7,896 bases of DNA from Bacteroidales bacterium (GCA_900771045.1 CAAGMM010000239.1:1-7896), one strand, 5' to 3'; positions 1-6,829 are shown, counted from the stretch's first letter. The notes: generated by a model not told the origin, from the sequence alone. Numbers and translations are program-made.

Positions 1-18
1 CGTGTGCTCTTCCGATCT
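1..18. other. Illumina adapter remnant (not genomic)
   Basis: The first 18 bases, CGTGTGCTCTTCCGATCT, are identical to the 3' end of the TruSeq read-2 adapter. They are therefore library sequence left at the contig end. Genuine sequence starts at about base 19. Any translation through this stretch, including the last residues of the lipoprotein on the minus strand, is artificial. Confidence 0.95.
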
Positions 19-604
19 CCTCGCTGAGCGTCACGTGGCCGGAGTGTTCCGAATTGGCCGAATGCCACGTGTATTCTCCGTCCGGGTCGTTTTCCAGAGT
101 GGTCGGGACAATACTGGTGTGGCTTTGGGAGATGGAGTCGAACTTCAGTTCGTGCGAGTTGTCAAAGTCCTCTATGAGGAAATGTATCGTCGATTCGTTC
201 GTCTTGTAGTATTTGCTTGTGGGATTCACCGTGTCAATAACTCCGTCTCTGAAGTCGTGTTTCTCTTTGGTGAACGGGACGTAGAACGGGTATTGCACGC
301 GTGTCCCGCTTATGCCGTTGAGTTTGATGCCGGCGTACATCGTCACTTTGTGCTCGCCTCTCTCGAGAATCGGGACGGTGCAGGGAAGCTCGTAACAGCC
401 CTGGAGGTTGTCGTCGATATAGACCCACGTGTCGGTGATGTTGGTCGTCAAAGCCCCTTCAACGTCGTAGGTGTTCGACTGTTGGAAGGTGAATCGGTCA
501 ACGTGCAGGTAGGCCGGGACCTCCTGGTCTCCCGAGAATTTCTTGCAGGAGACGAAAAGAATGGCGATGAATGCGATTATGACTGTGATATTCTTTTTCA
601 TCAT
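2..604 (-). CDS. lipoprotein of unknown function, 3' end missing (partial)
   Basis: This minus-strand frame is open from the ATG at 604 to the contig edge, about 196 genuine residues before adapter-derived codons begin at base 18. The N-terminus starts MMKKN, followed by a hydrophobic stretch (residues 6-18) and a lipobox LFVSC with the lipidation cysteine at C20, then KK. This is a typical signal peptidase II signal, so the mature protein should be a membrane-anchored lipoprotein. No Asp follows the Cys. Residues about 58-110 (TWVYIDDNLQG, ELPCTVPILERGEHKVTM, then GIKLNGI) look like a small beta-sandwich resembling PEGA-type carbohydrate- or peptidoglycan-associated modules. I recognise the general type from Bacteroidota lipoproteins but know no function. 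It starts five bases after the stop of the upstream oxidoreductase gene, so the two are almost certainly co-transcribed. A second ATG directly follows the first, so the start could be one codon later. The C-terminus is not in the window. Confidence 0.85.
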   Translation of the reverse strand, partial: MMKKNITVIIAFIAILFVSCKKFSGDQEVPAYLHVDRFTFQQSNTYDVEGALTTNITDTWVYIDDNLQGCYELPCTVPILERGEHKVTMYAGIKLNGISGTRVQYPFYVPFTKEKHDFRDGVIDTVNPTSKYYKTNESTIHFLIEDFDNSHELKFDSISQSHTSIVPTTLENDPDGEYTWHSANSEHSGHVTLSEEIGRAH

Positions 605-609
605 GATGT

Positions 610-1596
610 TTAATTTTGAAGAAGTGCCTGATGTCTTTTCATATCGTCGAGAATCATATACGCCACTCTGAGTACCTCGACGCCGTCTTCGATGCTGACT
701 TGCGGCACGGTGTCGTTGACGATGGAGTCGTGGAAGCTCGCGAGTTCGGTCTGTATGGCGTTGATCTGTTTGATTTCGAGTTGTTCGACTGCGATTTTTT
801 TCGTTCTGCCGTCGGCGAGGGTCAACGTCATGTCGAAAGGTCCGGGCGTGCCTTCGGAGTCGTTGATTCTCACTATCTGAGTCTGTTTTTCGAGGAAGTC
901 CATGGTGATGTATGCGTCTTTTTGGAAGATGCGGTGTTTGCGCATGTTTTTCATTGAGATGCGGCTCGCGGTGAGGTTGGCGACGGCTCCGTTTTCAAAT
1001 TCGATGCGTGCGTTGGCGATGTCGGGCGTGCTGCTCACGATGGAGACACCGCTCGCGCTGATGTGCCTTATCGGTGACTTGATGATGTGGAGTATTATGT
1101 CGATGTCGTGCACCATAAGGTCTAATACGACGGGGACGTCGGTGCCGCGCGGATTGAACACGGCGAGACGGTGGCCTTCGACGAAGAGAGGCCTGTCGAT
1201 GTGAGGCTCCGCCGCGGTGAAGGCCGGGTTGAAACGCTCCACGTGGCCGACCTGCACCTTGACATCCGCCTCGCGCGCCAGCTTAATCAACTCGTTCGCC
1301 TGCTCCACGGTCGCCACGACGGGTTTCTCGATGAAGACGTGCCGCCCTTTCTTCAAAGCCCTTGACGCACAGGCGAAATGGGCGATTGTCGGAGTGACAA
1401 TGTCAACGACGTCAACGCTGTCGATGAGCTCGTCGATGTCGTCGAACCTTTTCACGGCAAGGTCGGCGGCAACCTTCTCAGATGTGTCCTTATCCTGGTC
1501 GTAAAAACCGATAAGCCGATAATTCTCAATCTGTTTGATGCAGTTGATGTGTATTTTTCCGAGGTGCCCGGCACCTAAAACTCCTATTTTAAGCAT
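610..1596 (-). CDS. Gfo/Idh/MocA family NAD(P)-dependent oxidoreductase
   Basis: This encodes a 328-residue cytosolic oxidoreductase, the usual length for the family. The N-terminal Rossmann domain carries GAGHLGKIH (residues 8-16). The family EKP motif is at 90-92, and its lysine normally contacts the hydroxyl being oxidised. The C-terminal alpha/beta domain has DLMVHDIDI (159-167), whose His-Asp pair fits the catalytic region, and an NLTASRIS strand (207-214). The ATG at 1596 was chosen because the Rossmann strand begins right after it; the frame extends 23 codons upstream, but that part runs through the promoter. The substrate is unknown. Family members oxidise sugars, inositols or UDP-GlcNAc. 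The ANLTAS pattern reminds me of oxidoreductases near lipid A genes (GnnA-like), but no partner aminotransferase is visible. It is the first gene of an operon with the lipoprotein, and a promoter lies just upstream. Confidence 0.93.
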   Translation of the reverse strand: MLKIGVLGAGHLGKIHINCIKQIENYRLIGFYDQDKDTSEKVAADLAVKRFDDIDELIDSVDVVDIVTPTIAHFACASRALKKGRHVFIEKPVVATVEQANELIKLAREADVKVQVGHVERFNPAFTAAEPHIDRPLFVEGHRLAVFNPRGTDVPVVLDLMVHDIDIILHIIKSPIRHISASGVSIVSSTPDIANARIEFENGAVANLTASRISMKNMRKHRIFQKDAYITMDFLEKQTQIVRINDSEGTPGPFDMTLTLADGRTKKIAVEQLEIKQINAIQTELASFHDSIVNDTVPQVSIEDGVEVLRVAYMILDDMKRHQALLQN

Positions 1597-1612
1597 AAAA
1601 GACAAATTTGTG

Positions 1613-1646
1613 CAAAAATAATCATTTTTTCGTATGATTATACAAA
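1613..1646 (-). promoter_or_regulatory. Bacteroidota-type promoter of the oxidoreductase operon
   Basis: Read on the minus strand, TATTTTTG (1620-1613) matches the TAnnTTTG -7 box exactly. A TTTG -33 element (1646-1643) lies 22 bases upstream. The ATG begins 17 bases past the box, leaving a very short leader. The match is by eye only. The region is AT-rich, so chance matches are possible. Confidence 0.6.
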
Positions 1647-1650
1647 ATAA

Positions 1651-1682
1651 TTGACTTTTTGACAATTTGACTTTTTGACTTT
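1651..1682. repeat. four tandem copies of an 8-bp unit, TTGACTTT
   Basis: Four consecutive 8-mers read TTGACTTT, TTGACAAT, TTGACTTT and TTGACTTT. Only the second copy deviates, by three bases. The array sits between the two divergent promoters, immediately upstream (on the minus strand) of the -33 element of the oxidoreductase promoter. It may be a slippage-prone spacer or a binding site; nothing in the sequence decides. Confidence 0.8.
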
Positions 1683-1759
1683 TTTGCCAATCAGGTGAGT
1701 CCTATAAATTCACAAAAAATGGGGAAAAAAAACCTTCTTAAAAAAAATTAACACTTTTT

Positions 1760-1792
1760 TTTGCGTTTGCGTCTTTTTATGTAGTAATTTTG
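1760..1792 (+). promoter_or_regulatory. Bacteroidota-type promoter of topA and following genes
   Basis: TAATTTTG (1785-1792) fits the TAnnTTTG -7 box, with TTTG (1760-1763) 21 bases upstream as the -33 element. Transcription would start near 1797-1799 and leave about 15 bases before the topA ATG. A second TTTG at 1766-1769 is too close to be the -33 element. The element and spacing agree well with the known Bacteroides sigma factor consensus. Confidence 0.7.
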
Positions 1793-1813
1793 CAGCCGAA
1801 AAATAAAAATCTA

Positions 1814-4174
1814 ATGGTTAAGAATCTTGTAATAGTCGAATCACCGGCCAAGGCAAAGACGATAGAGGGCTTTCTCGGCAAGGACTTCACTGTGAAATCG
1901 AGTTTCGGACACGTCCGCGACTTGAGCAAATCGAAAATCAGCCTTGATATAGATAACGGCTTCGAGCCTGAATATGAGATACCTTCCGACAAGAAGAAAC
2001 TCGTCGAAGAACTGAAGAAACTCGCCAAAGACGCCGAAACGGTGTGGCTCGCATCCGATGAAGACCGCGAAGGGGAGTCCATCTCGTGGCATCTCTTTAA
2101 GACCCTCGGTCTGAAGGACGACAACTATCATCGCATTGTGTTTCACGAGATTACGAAGACGGCGATTCTTCACGCCATCGAGACACCGCGCAAAATCGAC
2201 CTTGACCTCGTCGCCGCACAACAGGCGCGCCGCGTCCTCGACCGCCTTGTCGGTTACGAACTGTCGCCGCTTCTCTGGAAGAAGGTCAAACCGGCTCTGT
2301 CTGCCGGCCGCGTTCAGTCAGTCGCCGTACGCCTCATCGTCGAGCGAGAAGAGGAAATAAAAGGCTTCGCGTCATCGAGCAGTTTCCGCATAACCGCCGC
2401 CTTCACATTCAACAGAGACGGCCAGGAATATACCATCAACGCCGAACTCCCGCATCGTTTCGACAGCGAAGACGAAGCGCGTCTTTTCCTCGAAAACTGC
2501 AAGAAATCGCATTTCGCGATCAAAGATATTGAAAAGAAGCCTCTCGCCAAATATCCGGCGCCGCCTTTCACCACATCGACGCTGCAGCAGGAGGCAGGAC
2601 GCAAACTCGGCTTCTCGGTGAGCAACACAATGCGTGTGGCACAGCTTCTCTACGAATCAGGAAAGATAACCTATATGCGTACCGACTCCGTGAACCTCTC
2701 GCAGCTCGCCATCGGAATGGCAAAGAAGGAGATAACGGAACAGTACGGCTCTGAATACGTCAAGACGCGCCAATATACGACTAAGTCGAAAGGCGCGCAG
2801 GAAGCCCACGAGGCAATACGCCCCACGTACCTTAACCAGCATACCGTCAGCGGCACCGCCGACGAACGCCGACTCTACGAACTCATCTGGAAACGCACCA
2901 TCGCCTCACAGATGGCAGAAGCCCGAATCGAGAAAACCAACGTCATCATCGACGTCGATAACAACGACAGGGACTTTGTGGCAACCGGCGAAACCGTCCT
3001 TTTCGACGGCTTCCTGAAGGTTTATATCGAGAGCGTCGATGATGCCGACAGCGACGGCGACAACGGCATCCTCCCTCCGATTGAACCCGGCCAGACCCTC
3101 GAACTTGATGAAATGAAGGCGACGCAGCGTTTTGCACGACAGCCTTTCAGATACACAGAAGCCAGCCTCGTGAAGAAGATGGAGGAACTCGGCATCGGAC
3201 GCCCTTCAACATACGCTCCGACGATTTCAACGATTCAGAAGAGGGAATATGTTGAGAAAAAGGACATCAAAGGCACGACGAGGGAATTTAAGGTTATGAC
3301 CCTCAAGAAAGGCAGGATAACCGAGAAAAACGGGAAGGAAAACGTCGGCTTCGAGAAGGCGAAACTCGTCCCGACCGACATCGGGGCTTTGGTCAACAAG
3401 TTCCTCGTCCAGTATTTCGACAATATCGTCGATTATAACTTCACGGCAAACGTCGAGAAGGAATTTGACAAAATCGCCGAAGGCCGGCGCAAATGGAACG
3501 CTATGATCGCCGACTTCTACAAGACCTTCCACAAGAGAATCACCGACACTTCGGACAACGGCAGCAAGTTCAGCGGTGAACGCTGCCTCGGCGTGGATCC
3601 GGCTTCGGGCAAGAAAGTCTTCGTCAAGATCGGACGTTTCGGCCCGGTCGCCCAGATAGGCGAAGCCGAATCTGATGAGAAACCGCGTTTCGCAGGGCTC
3701 CGCAAAGACCAGCATATCGAAACCGTCACCCTTGATGACGTTATGGGGCTCTTCGCCTTCCCGCGCGAACTCGGAACGTTCGAAGATGCCGACGTGCAGG
3801 TCGCGATAGGCCGTTTCGGCCCTTACGTCAAGCATAAAAACTTGTTCGTGAGCATTCCCAAAACCGACAGCCCGTCGGAAATAAGCCTCGAACACGCTAT
3901 AGAACTCATCGAAGCCAAACGCAACGCCGAAAACAATAAGACTGTCGCCGTCTTCAAGGACGAGATGAAGGTGCTCCGCGGCCGTTTCGGCATCTATATC
4001 TCATACAAAGATAAGAACTACAAGATTCCGAAGACGTACGACTCCGAGCATCTGACGTATGAGGACTGCCTTAAAATCGTCGCCGACCCCGAAAACGCCT
4101 CCAAAGGGCGTAAGTCGAGCGCATCCGCAACGAAAACGGCCTCCAAAACGAAGTCATCTGCAAAGAAAAGTTGA
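1814..4174 (+). CDS. topA: DNA topoisomerase I (type IA)
   Basis: TopA relaxes negatively supercoiled DNA by cutting and resealing one strand through a covalent 5'-phosphotyrosine. The 786-residue product opens with a Toprim domain: VIVESPAKAK holds the catalytic E9, and DEDREGE (82-88) binds magnesium. SAGRVQS (163-169) and the active-site segment ITYMRTDS follow, with nucleophile Y287 and R289. Instead of C-terminal zinc fingers (no CxxC pairs occur) there are topoisomerase C-terminal repeats, marked by GRFG at 607, 666 and 723. They are followed by a Lys/Ser/Thr-rich basic tail of about 22 residues that probably contacts DNA. This zinc-free form is usual in Bacteroidota. The ATG at 1814 was chosen because the Toprim strand begins five residues later. 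A TTG eight codons upstream overlaps the -7 box and is unlikely to be used. The mvaA gene starts 26 bases after the stop. Confidence 0.97.
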   Translation: MVKNLVIVESPAKAKTIEGFLGKDFTVKSSFGHVRDLSKSKISLDIDNGFEPEYEIPSDKKKLVEELKKLAKDAETVWLASDEDREGESISWHLFKTLGLKDDNYHRIVFHEITKTAILHAIETPRKIDLDLVAAQQARRVLDRLVGYELSPLLWKKVKPALSAGRVQSVAVRLIVEREEEIKGFASSSSFRITAAFTFNRDGQEYTINAELPHRFDSEDEARLFLENCKKSHFAIKDIEKKPLAKYPAPPFTTSTLQQEAGRKLGFSVSNTMRVAQLLYESGKITYMRTDSVNLSQLAIGMAKKEITEQYGSEYVKTRQYTTKSKGAQEAHEAIRPTYLNQHTVSGTADERRLYELIWKRTIASQMAEARIEKTNVIIDVDNNDRDFVATGETVLFDGFLKVYIESVDDADSDGDNGILPPIEPGQTLELDEMKATQRFARQPFRYTEASLVKKMEELGIGRPSTYAPTISTIQKREYVEKKDIKGTTREFKVMTLKKGRITEKNGKENVGFEKAKLVPTDIGALVNKFLVQYFDNIVDYNFTANVEKEFDKIAEGRRKWNAMIADFYKTFHKRITDTSDNGSKFSGERCLGVDPASGKKVFVKIGRFGPVAQIGEAESDEKPRFAGLRKDQHIETVTLDDVMGLFAFPRELGTFEDADVQVAIGRFGPYVKHKNLFVSIPKTDSPSEISLEHAIELIEAKRNAENNKTVAVFKDEMKVLRGRFGIYISYKDKNYKIPKTYDSEHLTYEDCLKIVADPENASKGRKSSASATKTASKTKSSAKKS

Positions 4175-4192
4175 TATATCTGCAAAGAAAAG
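4156..4192. repeat. 15-bp direct repeat spanning the topA stop codon
   Basis: ATCTGCAAAGAAAAG occurs at 4156-4170, in the last codons of topA, and again at 4178-4192 in the gap before the reductase gene. The offset is 22 bases. The second copy is out of frame with topA. The pattern looks like a small tandem duplication of the gene end, which now forms the A-rich leader in front of the next start codon. Confidence 0.85.
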
Positions 4193-4200
4193 CCAAGGAA

Positions 4201-5520
4201 ATGGAACAAGAGTCCCCGATGCGCCGTCGCGACCGCATAAGGCAGGGTTTCAGCAAGCTCCTCAAGGAAGACAAGCTGAAAGCCGTGGCCGAGTGTATTG
4301 AGAATCCGGGTGAGTTCGTGAGCCTGCTAAAGAGTTTTTGGTTCAACGACACGAAACGCCAAAGGACTTTCGACGAGTTCAGCGAGAACACCATCTCCAA
4401 CTTTCCCATTCCCTACGGCATCTCGCCAAACGTACTGATAAACGGACGCGATTATGTTGTCCCGATGGTCATTGAGGAGAGTTCCGTCGTGGCGGCGGCT
4501 TCCGCGGCGGCCAAATTCTGGAGCGTCAGAGGCGGTTTCCACGCCGAAGTCGTTGATACTAAGAAGATAGGGCAGGTTCATTTCTGTTGGAAGGGTGAAG
4601 CCGCCGCGCTGCGTGAGATGATGCCCGTGATAAAGGACAGACTTCTACGCGACACCGCCGGCCTCACTGAGAAGATGAAGCAGCGCGGCGGCGGTGTCCA
4701 CGATATAGAACTCGTTGATTTTCATAATGAAATACCAAACTATTATCAACTACGCGTCTCATTCTATACCTGCGACTCAATGGGAGCCAACTTCATAAAT
4801 TCCTGCCTCGAAGCCTTCGCCGGCAGCCTTCGCGATATGTTTCCGGACAATATCGAAATCGTGATGAGCATCCTGTCGAACTATACTCCCGAATGCCGCG
4901 TGAAAGTCTGGGTGGAATGCCCCATCAAACAACTTGACGGAATCGACGAACATCTTGACGGTCAGGCTTTTGCGGCCAAATTTAAGAAAGCCGTCGATAT
5001 TGCGCATATCGACACTTATCGCGCCGTGACGCACAACAAAGGCATATACAACGGTATCGACGCCGTCGTAATCGCCACCGGAAACGACTTCCGCGCCGTC
5101 GAAGCAGCGGGACATTCATACGCCGCCCGCAACGGACACTACGAAAGCCTCTCGACGGCAGAGGTAAAGGACGGCGTTTTCAGTTTCGCCGTGGAAGTCC
5201 CAATGGCTCTCGGAACTGTCGGCGGACTGACGAGCCTGCATCCTTTGGCAAAAGAATCACTCGAACTTTTGGGCAACCCTACCGCCCCCGAACTTATGGC
5301 GATTGCAGCCACAATGGGACTCGCAAATAATTATTCTGCGGTTAAATCGTTGATAACCAAAGGAATACAACAAGGACACATGAAGATGCACCTTACAAAC
5401 ATCTTAAATTCACTCGGCGCAACAGATGCGGAAAAAATCGCGGCAACGGAGCATTTCAAAAATATCGTCGTCAGTCATTCGGCTGTCGAAGAGTTTCTTA
5501 ACAGGTTGAAAATCAAATAG
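4201..5520 (+). CDS. mvaA: hydroxymethylglutaryl-CoA reductase, class II
   Basis: The enzyme interconverts HMG-CoA and mevalonate with a nicotinamide cofactor; in a biosynthetic setting this is the committed step of the mevalonate route to isoprenoids. The 439-residue protein is soluble and close to the class II length (about 430). All four catalytic residues can be placed: E93 in VIEESSVVAAAS, K280 in THNKGI, D296 in ATGNDFRAVEA and H393 in GIQQGHM. The cofactor motif DSMGAN is at 192-197, in a central domain that also has GGGVHDIE (163-170). By my alignment from memory, the Asp that gives the Pseudomonas mevalonii enzyme its NADH preference is replaced by T156, so NADPH use is possible; this is a weak inference. 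The ATG at 4201 was chosen. The frame is open back to a TTG that overlaps the topA stop, and M7 (4219) is another possible start. A GHMP kinase gene follows after 10 bases, which favours biosynthesis over mevalonate degradation. Confidence 0.95.
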   Translation: MEQESPMRRRDRIRQGFSKLLKEDKLKAVAECIENPGEFVSLLKSFWFNDTKRQRTFDEFSENTISNFPIPYGISPNVLINGRDYVVPMVIEESSVVAAASAAAKFWSVRGGFHAEVVDTKKIGQVHFCWKGEAAALREMMPVIKDRLLRDTAGLTEKMKQRGGGVHDIELVDFHNEIPNYYQLRVSFYTCDSMGANFINSCLEAFAGSLRDMFPDNIEIVMSILSNYTPECRVKVWVECPIKQLDGIDEHLDGQAFAAKFKKAVDIAHIDTYRAVTHNKGIYNGIDAVVIATGNDFRAVEAAGHSYAARNGHYESLSTAEVKDGVFSFAVEVPMALGTVGGLTSLHPLAKESLELLGNPTAPELMAIAATMGLANNYSAVKSLITKGIQQGHMKMHLTNILNSLGATDAEKIAATEHFKNIVVSHSAVEEFLNRLKIK

Positions 5521-5530
5521 TTTTCGGTAG

Positions 5531-6469
5531 ATGACACAGTTCCGCGGCAACGGCAAGTTCCTCATAACGGGCGAATATTTAGTGCTTCTCGGTGCTGAAG
5601 CCCTCGCTATGCCGCTCCGTCTCGGACAGTCGATGACGGTGGGAAAACAGCCGACAAACAACGGCATTATCCATTGGGACGCATTCACACCGAAAGAACT
5701 TTGGTTTTCGGCGATGCTCAACAGACACGATTTCACCGTCAGAGCCTCCGACAACTTGGATGCGGCAAAAAGACTTTCCGAAATCTTTCAAGTGATAAAA
5801 AACCTTAATCCGTTGATTCTTAACGAGAAATGCGACTATTCCTTTACAACGCGCCTCGATTTCGACAGGCAGTGGGGGCTTGGCAGCAGTTCAACGCTTA
5901 TATCGAATCTCGCACAATGGGCTGATGTGAATCCGTATGATGTCTTAAGAAAGACATTCGGCGGCTCCGGATATGACATCGCATGCGCAACTTCCTCACA
6001 ATCAATTATTTATAAACTCGAAAATGATCTTCCCAAGGTGAAAAAGGTCGATTTTGATCCGGCTTTTGCGGAAAATCTCTGTTTCGTCTATCTTGACAAA
6101 AAGCAGGTTTCTTCAAGCGAAGTCAATGTTTTTAAGGAAAAAACGAAGACTTACAATTTTGAAAATGAAATTTCCGAAGTCAATGATATTACTCATAAAA
6201 TATTGACTATCAACACGTTAAAAGAATTTCAAAATATTATCGGCGTTCACGAGGGAATCATCTCGAAATGTATTGGGAAAACGCCGTTGAAGACGTTTTT
6301 CAATGATTTTGACGGAGCAGTGAAGAGTCTGGGCGCATGGGGCGGTGACTTCTTTTTCGCCGCATCGGAAATGCCTTTTGAACGTGTCTCAAAATATTTC
6401 CAAACAAAGGGCTTGAAAACGGTTTTTAAGTTTAATGATTTGAAAATCGATAAAGGTGGGCTCTATTAA
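5531..6469 (+). CDS. GYDIA-family GHMP kinase, probable mevalonate-pathway kinase
   Basis: This 312-residue protein is a small-molecule kinase of the GHMP (galactokinase, homoserine, mevalonate, phosphomevalonate kinase) superfamily. The N-terminus has GKFLITGEYLVL (residues 8-19), as in mevalonate and phosphomevalonate kinases. The ATP-binding loop is WGLGSSST (115-122). GGSGYDIACA (144-153) contains the GYDIA signature, and its D149 aligns with the catalytic Asp of mevalonate kinase. The last motif, LGAWGGDFFF (267-276), is a variant of the usual GAGGGG loop. The Bacteroidota family has, to my knowledge, no proven substrate. Its place 10 bases behind HMG-CoA reductase suggests it phosphorylates mevalonate or phosphomevalonate. 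The second half of the gene is visibly richer in A and T than topA, but the motifs are intact. No strong terminator follows; a TTTAA/TTAAA pair after the stop is too weak to call. Confidence 0.88.
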   Translation: MTQFRGNGKFLITGEYLVLLGAEALAMPLRLGQSMTVGKQPTNNGIIHWDAFTPKELWFSAMLNRHDFTVRASDNLDAAKRLSEIFQVIKNLNPLILNEKCDYSFTTRLDFDRQWGLGSSSTLISNLAQWADVNPYDVLRKTFGGSGYDIACATSSQSIIYKLENDLPKVKKVDFDPAFAENLCFVYLDKKQVSSSEVNVFKEKTKTYNFENEISEVNDITHKILTINTLKEFQNIIGVHEGIISKCIGKTPLKTFFNDFDGAVKSLGAWGGDFFFAASEMPFERVSKYFQTKGLKTVFKFNDLKIDKGGLY

Positions 6470-6485
6470 TTTAATTTTTAAACTT

Positions 6486-6521
6486 TTTGTGTAAAACCTG
6501 TCATTTTTTTCCTTATCTTTG
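6486..6521 (+). promoter_or_regulatory. candidate Bacteroidota-type promoter after the kinase gene
   Basis: TATCTTTG (6514-6521) matches the TAnnTTTG -7 box, and TTTG (6486-6489) lies 24 bases upstream, slightly longer than the usual spacing. The first downstream ATG (6543) begins 22 bases past the box, exactly the geometry seen at topA. This supports a real promoter, but the evidence is by eye only. Confidence 0.5.
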
Positions 6522-6542
6522 CCGATTGAAACATTCGATAAT

Positions 6543-6647
6543 ATGGCAAAATCGAACTCACATATCAGATACTATGAATGCGTTGACAGCCACAGTTTTG
6601 CGGCTGGCACTCCTCGTGTTCTCTGTACCCCCCCCCCAACTGCTTGA
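6543..6647 (+). CDS. possible 34-residue leader ORF, MAKSNSH...
   Basis: This is the first ATG behind the candidate promoter. The frame encodes 34 residues, from MAKSNSHIRYYE to a C-terminal CTPPPTA, where the prolines come from the ten-C run. I know no family for it and it has no membrane segment. The support is the start position relative to the -7 box. It overlaps a second small frame, so at most one is likely to be a real product and both may be untranslated leader. Confidence 0.25.
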   Translation: MAKSNSHIRYYECVDSHSFAAGTPRVLCTPPPTA

Positions 6648-6726
6648 TAATCAATCGGTTGCATTGTTTTTTATTAAAACCTTACGACGATGCCGGTATG
6701 CTTCGCCGCAATTCGTTGTATGCTGA
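6574..6726 (+). CDS. possible 50-residue small ORF, MNALTAT...
   Basis: The frame starts MNALTATVLRLALLVF, has SVPPPQ at the ten-C run, and ends FVVC. The first 18 residues are hydrophobic with one Arg and could form a short membrane segment or a leader peptide. It overlaps the 34-residue frame in the +1 register. I do not recognise it. Small hydrophobic ORFs arise easily by chance, so the call is tentative. Confidence 0.25.
   Translation: MNALTATVLRLALLVFSVPPPQLLDNQSVALFFIKTLRRCRYASPQFVVC
6584..6609 (+). other. small imperfect stem-loop in the putative leader
   Basis: CAGCC (6587-6591) can pair with GGCTG (6602-6606) across a 10-base loop. After one mismatch the stem continues with TG pairing to CA on the outside. 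It lies early in both small ORFs. A five-pair core is modest and could be chance. Confidence 0.3.
6628..6637 (+). repeat. homopolymeric tract of ten C
   Basis: A run of ten C sits inside both small ORFs and encodes their PPP stretch. It is the only C or G homopolymer of this length in the window. Such tracts are prone to slippage in cells and to miscounting in sequencing. Confidence 0.9.
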
Positions 6727-6730
6727 TTAT

Positions 6731-6764
6731 CAATTGAGAATTATGAATTACGAATTGTCAATTG
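6731..6764. repeat. 34-bp AATT-rich imperfect palindrome
   Basis: CAATTGA (6731-6737) mirrors TCAATTG (6758-6764). Between them AATT recurs at symmetric positions, so the dyad holds except for the short spacers. AATT-rich intergenic segments of this kind occur in Bacteroidales genomes. It could fold in RNA or be a remnant of a dispersed repeat; no transposase is present. Confidence 0.65.
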
Positions 6765-6782
6765 TGGGAATGGGGGAGCCGG

Positions 6783-6818
6783 ATGCGGTAAAGACGCGAA
6801 ATCTTCACATCTCCGCAT
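6783..6818 (+). other. hairpin with ATGCGG/CCGCAT arms
   Basis: ATGCGG (6783-6788) is the exact reverse complement of CCGCAT (6813-6818). The 24-base interior has a further AAGA/TCTT pair (6791-6794 and 6802-6805). No T-run follows, so it is not a typical terminator. It lies about 70 bases before the lipoprotein ATG and may be leader structure or part of a dispersed repeat. Confidence 0.4.
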
Positions 6819-6829
6819 TAAACTTTCAA

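Noticed and set aside
2..613. 203-residue plus-strand open frame at the left end
   Set aside because: It begins inside the adapter and is the antisense of the lipoprotein gene, which has a clean signal peptide and lipobox on the minus strand.
1597..1665. 23-codon N-terminal extension of the oxidoreductase
   Set aside because: It would be translated from the promoter region, is not family-like, and the Rossmann motif starts directly after the chosen ATG.
3227..3895. 222-residue minus-strand open frame inside topA
   Set aside because: It lies opposite conserved topoisomerase C-terminal sequence, has no start context or known motifs, and is explained by the codon use of topA.
4171..4200. TTG start of HMG-CoA reductase overlapping the topA stop
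   Set aside because: The extra ten residues come mostly from the duplicated topA end and are unlikely to be conserved; the ATG at 4201 is a more normal start, though coupling cannot be excluded.
6470..6482. TTTAA/TTAAA inverted repeat after the kinase stop as a terminator
   Set aside because: The stem is five A-T pairs with a three-base loop, too weak to call a terminator; the T-runs beyond it are common in this AT-rich stretch.
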